A stretch of DNA of 18,794 nucleotides from an uncultured Collinsella sp. (lineage in GTDB: Bacteria; Actinomycetota; Coriobacteriia; Coriobacteriales; Coriobacteriaceae), in contig CABUCQ010000034.1 of NCBI GenBank assembly GCA_902490095.1, positions 1 through 18,794 on the forward strand, in the 5' to 3' direction. Below the pieces are notes generated by a model. The model saw nothing but the letters and a program-made list of their open reading frames with translations. It ran no database searches and was not told the DNA's origin. Of the stretch, positions 14,647 through 18,794 are shown piece after piece (within the stretch, counting starts at the first letter, position 1; each line of letters begins with the position of its first letter). Position numbers and translations under genes: made by a program.

Positions 14647-16017
14647 ATGGACCAGCGTTCCGTACGCGATATTCTTGCCGGTAAAACCTACTTTATCCGC
14701 ACCTTTGGCTGCCAGATGAATCAGCACGACTCCGAGCGTGTGAGCGGTCTGCTTGATTCGTATGGCTGCCTCATGGCGCTCGATCCCGCGCATGCCGATA
14801 TCGTTGTCTTCATGACGTGCTGCGTGCGCGAGGCCGCCGATACCCGCCTGTACGGTCAGTGCAATTCCTGCAAAAGCCTGCCGCCTTCGCCTTCGGGCAA
14901 GCGCGTGGTTGCCGTTGGCGGTTGCATCGCGCAGCGCGATGGCGAGGGCCTGCTCACCAACGTCGATAACGTCAATGTCATCTTTGGCACGCATTCCATT
15001 GCACATGTGGCCGAGCTCATTGCCGAGGCGTTCCTTGATGGTAAGCGTCATATCCGCACCAATGAGCATGAGGATACGGATGCCATGAGCATGCCGTGGC
15101 ATCGCGAGACTCAGTATCACGCCTGGGTGCCCATCATGACGGGCTGCAATAATTTCTGCACCTATTGCATCGTGCCGTACGTGCGCGGTCGCGAAAAGAG
15201 CCGCCCCTTCGAGGAGATTGTCGACGAGGTGACCGGTTTGGTGCGCCAGGGCGTGCGTGAGATTACGCTGCTGGGCCAAAACGTTAACTCATATGGTCGC
15301 GATTTGTTTGGCAAGCCGCGTTTTGCCGATCTGCTGCGTGCCGTGGGCGATACGGGCGTGGAGCGCATCTTCTTTACGTCTTCGCATCCCAAGGACCTGT
15401 TGCCCGAGACCATCGACGCCATGGCCGAGACGCCTGCCGTTATGCCGCAGCTGCACTTGGCCGTCCAGTCAGGTTCGACGCGGATCCTCAAAGAGATGAA
15501 TCGCCGTTATACACGCGAGGACTATCTGGGCCTTGTCGATCGCATTCGCAACCGCATGCCCGATATCGCGCTCTCGACCGACATTATCGTTGGCTTCCCG
15601 GGTGAGACTGAAGAAGACTTTGAGCAGACGCTCTCACTTGCCGAGACGGTCCGCTATGCTCAGGCCTATACCTTCATCTATTCCAAGCGCGCCGGTACCC
15701 CGGCCGCAGAGATTGACGATCCTACGCCGCATGAGGTTATTCTCGAGCGATTCAACCGCCTGGTTAAGGTTATCGAGACCACGGCACACGAGTATAACCA
15801 GGGTGAGCTTCATACTGTGGTTCCGGCGCTCATTGAGGGAACGAGTAAAAAGAACGACGCGGTCCTGCTGGGCAAGAGTCCCAAGAATCAGACCGTGCAT
15901 GCGCCTATCCCCGAGGGTTACAGCATCGATCAGCTTGTTGGTAAGATCGTTGATGTTGACGTTGACGTTGCCAAGACCTGGTATTTGTCCGGCTCCGTTG
16001 TGGGCGAGCCGCGCTAA
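14647..16017 (+). CDS. miaB: tRNA-2-methylthio-N6-isopentenyladenosine synthase MiaB
   Basis: MiaB is a radical-SAM methylthiotransferase acting on i6A37 of tRNAs that read UNN codons, the step after MiaA. The MTTase domain has C22 (RTFGCQMNQHDSE), C58 (MTCCVRE) and C93 (GGCIAQRDG). The radical-SAM motif is C167-NNF-C171-TY-C174, followed by IVPYVRGREKSR, and a TRAM domain is at about 380-450. It has 456 aa. The usual NTC is MTC here, with the cysteine kept. I prefer ATG 14647: AGGA at 14634-14637 is 9 nt upstream of it but only 3 nt from the alternative ATG at 14641. The stop overlaps the miaA start (TAATG), so substrate maker and user are translated together. A short run of GTTGAY hexamers (15949-15969) encodes VDVDVDV. 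Confidence 0.95.
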   Translation: MDQRSVRDILAGKTYFIRTFGCQMNQHDSERVSGLLDSYGCLMALDPAHADIVVFMTCCVREAADTRLYGQCNSCKSLPPSPSGKRVVAVGGCIAQRDGEGLLTNVDNVNVIFGTHSIAHVAELIAEAFLDGKRHIRTNEHEDTDAMSMPWHRETQYHAWVPIMTGCNNFCTYCIVPYVRGREKSRPFEEIVDEVTGLVRQGVREITLLGQNVNSYGRDLFGKPRFADLLRAVGDTGVERIFFTSSHPKDLLPETIDAMAETPAVMPQLHLAVQSGSTRILKEMNRRYTREDYLGLVDRIRNRMPDIALSTDIIVGFPGETEEDFEQTLSLAETVRYAQAYTFIYSKRAGTPAAEIDDPTPHEVILERFNRLVKVIETTAHEYNQGELHTVVPALIEGTSKKNDAVLLGKSPKNQTVHAPIPEGYSIDQLVGKIVDVDVDVAKTWYLSGSVVGEPR

Positions 16018-16955
16018 TGGTTTCTCCCGGGGCAGGTCTTTCCGCCGTTGCGATCGTCGGTCCGACGGCGGTTGGTAAGAGTGATGTTGCCGACCGTTTG
16101 GCAGCCCGTCTTTCGTCCGAAGTGCTGTCGTGCGATGCGATGCAAATCTATCGCGGCATGGACATCGGTACCGCAAAGATGGTGCCCGATGAGTGCACGG
16201 CGCCGCTGCGTCTCGTCGACATTGTAGAGCCGGGTGTGGCATATTCTGCTGCGCTTTATCAGGCCGACGCTCGCGCGCATGTTGAACGTCTCCTTGGTTC
16301 GGGTTGCCTGCCGGTTTTTTGCGGAGGTACGGGGCTGTATCTCAAGGCCGCCCTCGATGAGATGGACTTTCCCTCGGGTGAACTTGAGGACGATCGTCGT
16401 GCGGGCTATCAGGAGCTTGCCGAGCGTATTGGCGAGGAAGAACTGCATGCCTTGCTTGCCGAGCGCGATCCAGAATCGGCTGCTGTTATTCATCCCCATA
16501 ACGTGCGCCGTGTGATTCGTGCGCTCGAGATGCATGATGATGGCGTCTCCTATGCGCAGCAAAAGTCGCAGTTTAGTGTTCCGCACGAGCATTATCATGC
16601 TTTGTGGTTTGGCCTGACGCGTAATCGTGAGGTGCTCTACGAGCGCATCAACCTGCGCGTTGACCTGATGTTTGAGCAAGGTCTTGTTGATGAGGTCCGC
16701 GGTCTTATGGTTCAGGGGCTGGGAGATGCCCTGACGTCGATGCAGGCGATTGGCTACAAAGAGATTATCGATGCCTTTAACGGCGCGATTTCCATGGATG
16801 AGGCTCGCGAACTCATCAAGATGCGCTCGCGTCGCTATGCCAAGCGTCAACTTTCGTGGTTTAAACGCGATGACCGCATCGTGTGGTTCGATATGGATGA
16901 ATGTACGATCGATGAGGTCGTTGAGGTAATCCTGCATCGTATTGAGGCTGCCTAA
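16017..16955 (+). CDS. miaA: tRNA dimethylallyltransferase MiaA
   Basis: MiaA transfers a dimethylallyl group from dimethylallyl diphosphate to N6 of A37 in tRNAs reading UNN codons. The P-loop GPTAVGKS is at 15-22. The substrate motif is C39-D40-A41-M42-Q43-I44-Y45 followed by RGMDIGTAK; the common serine after the catalytic aspartate is alanine here. GGTGLYLKA and the HNVRRVIRALE helix are also present. It has 312 aa, normal size. ATG 16017 overlaps the miaB stop by 1 nt with no strong Shine-Dalgarno sequence, implying coupled translation. Its own stop overlaps the hflX ATG in the same way. Keeping miaB upstream of miaA in one transcript fits their consecutive steps, although order in the pathway is the reverse. 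Confidence 0.96.
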   Translation: MVSPGAGLSAVAIVGPTAVGKSDVADRLAARLSSEVLSCDAMQIYRGMDIGTAKMVPDECTAPLRLVDIVEPGVAYSAALYQADARAHVERLLGSGCLPVFCGGTGLYLKAALDEMDFPSGELEDDRRAGYQELAERIGEEELHALLAERDPESAAVIHPHNVRRVIRALEMHDDGVSYAQQKSQFSVPHEHYHALWFGLTRNREVLYERINLRVDLMFEQGLVDEVRGLMVQGLGDALTSMQAIGYKEIIDAFNGAISMDEARELIKMRSRRYAKRQLSWFKRDDRIVWFDMDECTIDEVVEVILHRIEAA

Positions 16956-18244
16956 TGGCCCGTTTCCCCCTTGTTCCCACGGCACCCGAGCCCGAGCGTG
17001 CCATATTAGTTGGTGTTGAGTGGCGCGACAATGCGTGGCCGCTCGATCGTTCGCTTGACGAGCTTGAGCGCCTAGCCCATACGGCTGGCGCCCAGTGTGT
17101 GGCGCGTTTGTCACAGCGTTTGGTAAAGCCGTATCCTAAATCGTTTATCGGTTCCGGTAAGGTTGAAGAGCTGTACGGCCTGGTACATCGCATGGATGCC
17201 GATGTCGTTATTTTTGACGACGACCTGACGCCCTCGCAGCAATCCTATTTGGAGAAAGCCGTGGGCGAGCCGGTAAAGATTATCGATCGCACGGCACTGA
17301 TCTTGGATATCTTTGGCCTTCATGCTCAGACGCGTGAGGGACGCCTACAGGTACAGCTGGCACAGCTTCAATATTTGTTGCCTCGTCTGCGTGGCATGTG
17401 GAGTCATCTCGCCAAGGAACAGACGCGCGGCGGCATCGGCTCACGCTTTGGTCAGGGCGAAAGTCAGCTCGAGGTCGACCGTCGCCTCATTCGTAATAAG
17501 ATCGCTGCGCTTCGTCGTGAGCTCAAGCAGGTTGAACAGCGTCGCGATGTTCAATCTAAGAGCCGCATTGAGTCACCGGCGTTTCGCGTCGCGTTAGCCG
17601 GTTATACCAATGCCGGTAAATCGACGTTGCTCAATCGTCTGACCGGCTCTACGGTACTTTCTCAGGACAAGCTGTTTGCTACGCTCGACCCGACGACGCG
17701 TTCGTATCGCCTGCCCGGCGGTCGCGGCATGACGATTACTGATACCGTCGGCTTTATTCAAAAGCTGCCGCATGGTCTGGTCGATGCCTTTAAATCGACG
17801 CTGTCCGAGGTGTTGGGTGCCGATCTAATTCTCAAAGTCGTAGATGCGTCTGACGAGGACTATGAGCGACAGCTTGAGGCTGTCGACCGCGTGCTTGATG
17901 AGATCGGTGCCGGAGAGCGCCTAACGCTGACCGTATTCAATAAAATCGATCTTCTCGATAGCGTCGATCGATTGAGTTTCCGTCGTCGTTATCCGGAAGC
18001 TGTTCTGTTCTCGGCCCAAACGGGCGAGGGGCTCGACGATCTCGTCGATCGCATTGCTCGCGAGGCGGCCGCCACCGATGTGCTGCTTTCCGCCGACATT
18101 CCATATCGTGAAGGTGCACTCATCACAGTCGTGCATGAGCAGGGGACCCTTTTGCACGAGGAATATCTTGAGGATGGCGTTCGTATTGTGGCGAAACTGC
18201 CGGCTCGTATTGCACCGCGGCTCGAGCGTTATCGCACCGAGTAG
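16955..18244 (+). CDS. hflX: GTPase HflX
   Basis: HflX is a ribosome-binding GTPase that splits stalled or stress-damaged 70S ribosomes. The N-terminal HflX domain includes KPYPKSFIGSGKVEEL and the DDLTPSQQSYLE segment. Next come the glycine-rich GIGSRFGQGESQLEVDRR and a helical arm. The GTPase domain has G1 GYTNAGKST (216-224), G3 DTVGF (263-267) and G4 NKID (329-332), and a C-terminal domain follows. It has 429 aa, within the family range. The ATG at 16955 overlaps the miaA stop by 1 nt, with GAGG at 16944-16947 and a 7-nt spacing. A miaA-hflX neighbourhood is also known from enterobacteria (with hfq between them). Its last 16 nt overlap the convergent gene, and no terminator is visible downstream. 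Confidence 0.96.
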   Translation: MARFPLVPTAPEPERAILVGVEWRDNAWPLDRSLDELERLAHTAGAQCVARLSQRLVKPYPKSFIGSGKVEELYGLVHRMDADVVIFDDDLTPSQQSYLEKAVGEPVKIIDRTALILDIFGLHAQTREGRLQVQLAQLQYLLPRLRGMWSHLAKEQTRGGIGSRFGQGESQLEVDRRLIRNKIAALRRELKQVEQRRDVQSKSRIESPAFRVALAGYTNAGKSTLLNRLTGSTVLSQDKLFATLDPTTRSYRLPGGRGMTITDTVGFIQKLPHGLVDAFKSTLSEVLGADLILKVVDASDEDYERQLEAVDRVLDEIGAGERLTLTVFNKIDLLDSVDRLSFRRRYPEAVLFSAQTGEGLDDLVDRIAREAAATDVLLSADIPYREGALITVVHEQGTLLHEEYLEDGVRIVAKLPARIAPRLERYRTE

Positions 18245-18794
18245 GCGAGCTCCAAAATGCCCAGTATGATGGGCTGATGTAGCAGATAAAAGGGGAGTGC
18301 ATGACGTCCAAGGCTGGCGAGCGCCGGCAGGGGGTTGGCGTAGGCCCAGCTTGGGGCGGGATGTTCGCATCTTTGAGCGGTGCGCGCAGCAAAGTATCCT
18401 GTGAGATACATGAATATGAACGGGATGATTGGATAATAGTCGCCTGAAACAAACCGGGAGCCGGGAAATCCTAGCCACGCCAAATATGGGAATGAATAGG
18501 TCGATTTCGGGATGCCCCATGTCGCCGCGAAGAGAGCGAGGCATATCGCAATGCCCCACGTGCTGGGCACTTTCTTAAGCATCGGTCGTGCTACGGCTGT
18601 CACAGCGGTACACGCCGCCATGCAATAAATGATGCCAAAGTTCACTGAATCGTCGACCGATACGAGCGTTGTTGCGATCCAGACGACCAAAGCTGCGGCA
18701 GCGTACTTGGCCGCTCGTTTGGCATTGTTGCGTGAGAGCGTGCACATCCAACCCGCGATAAACAAAAATACCCAGCTGATGCTGGCGCGCCAGA
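18229..18794 (-). CDS. Integral-membrane acyltransferase-like protein, partial
   Basis: The frame stays open to the right edge, so the N-terminus is missing; the in-frame TTG at 18765 is probably internal. At least 188 residues are visible, with about five hydrophobic segments. The first part reads SISWVFLFIAGW followed by a basic LSRNNAKRAAKY stretch, and the end has GRHALPFYLLHQPIILGIL. Both resemble the DUF1624 (heparan-alpha-glucosaminide N-acetyltransferase-like) family of multi-helix membrane proteins, in which a late histidine in the LxHQP-type motif is typical. The substrate is unknown. It is transcribed toward hflX and its TAA (18229-18231) lies inside hflX, a 16-bp tail-to-tail overlap. 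The family call is moderate because it rests on motif appearance only. Confidence 0.7.
   Translation of the reverse strand, partial: WRASISWVFLFIAGWMCTLSRNNAKRAAKYAAAALVVWIATTLVSVDDSVNFGIIYCMAACTAVTAVARPMLKKVPSTWGIAICLALFAATWGIPKSTYSFPYLAWLGFPGSRFVSGDYYPIIPFIFMYLTGYFAARTAQRCEHPAPSWAYANPLPALASLGRHALPFYLLHQPIILGILELAYSVR

Overview
This window looks like a chromosomal housekeeping segment from a high-GC Gram-positive bacterium. The best fit is a Coriobacteriia member such as Collinsella or a relative. That is inferred from the GC-rich, C/G-ending codons, a Bacillus-type SOS box, and RNase J, RNase Y and SpoVS encoded together; no rRNA or marker alignment was available. Nearly everything is on the + strand and densely packed. 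There are no tRNAs, rRNAs, insertion sequences, CRISPR arrays or phage genes.

Left block (192-9204): rnj (RNase J), ftsK (DNA translocase), a RodZ-like HTH membrane protein, yajQ, rimO (S12 methylthiotransferase), pgsA (phospholipid synthesis) and a stand-alone CinA C-terminal domain (pncC). Gaps are 26 nt or less, with 1-nt overlaps or gaps at the start. The block ends in a strong hairpin at 9212-9235 that looks like an intrinsic terminator.

Middle block (9205-11314): recA and recX. recA has a textbook SOS promoter: TTGACC, 17-nt spacer, TATTAT, with a perfect CGAAC-N4-GTTCG LexA box in the spacer. Just upstream lie four TTTGG-headed repeats at an exact 11-bp period. I know of no role for them.

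Right block (11377-18244): rny (RNase Y) has its own promoter, bracketed by a 7-bp inverted repeat, and a structured leader of about 160 nt. It is followed 1 nt later by an unnamed GHKL-fold ATPase, then spoVS behind an 18-bp palindrome, then miaB, miaA and hflX joined by TAATG overlaps. The last gene (18229-18794, - strand) is a partial integral-membrane acyltransferase-like protein that runs off the edge and overlaps the hflX stop.

The order rnj, ftsK/spoIIIE, rodZ-like, pgsA, cinA, recA, rny, spoVS, miaB broadly parallels Bacillus subtilis. The B. subtilis slot for ymdB, between rny and spoVS, is held here by the GHKL ATPase. The theme is RNA turnover (RNases J and Y), tRNA and ribosome modification (MiaA, MiaB, RimO), ribosome rescue (HflX), DNA repair (RecA, RecX) and division/envelope (FtsK, RodZ-like, PgsA). 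The points most worth a second look are the rny-GHKL-spoVS trio, the recA 11-bp repeat array, the rny control region, and duplicated motifs in the disordered parts of FtsK and the RodZ-like protein.
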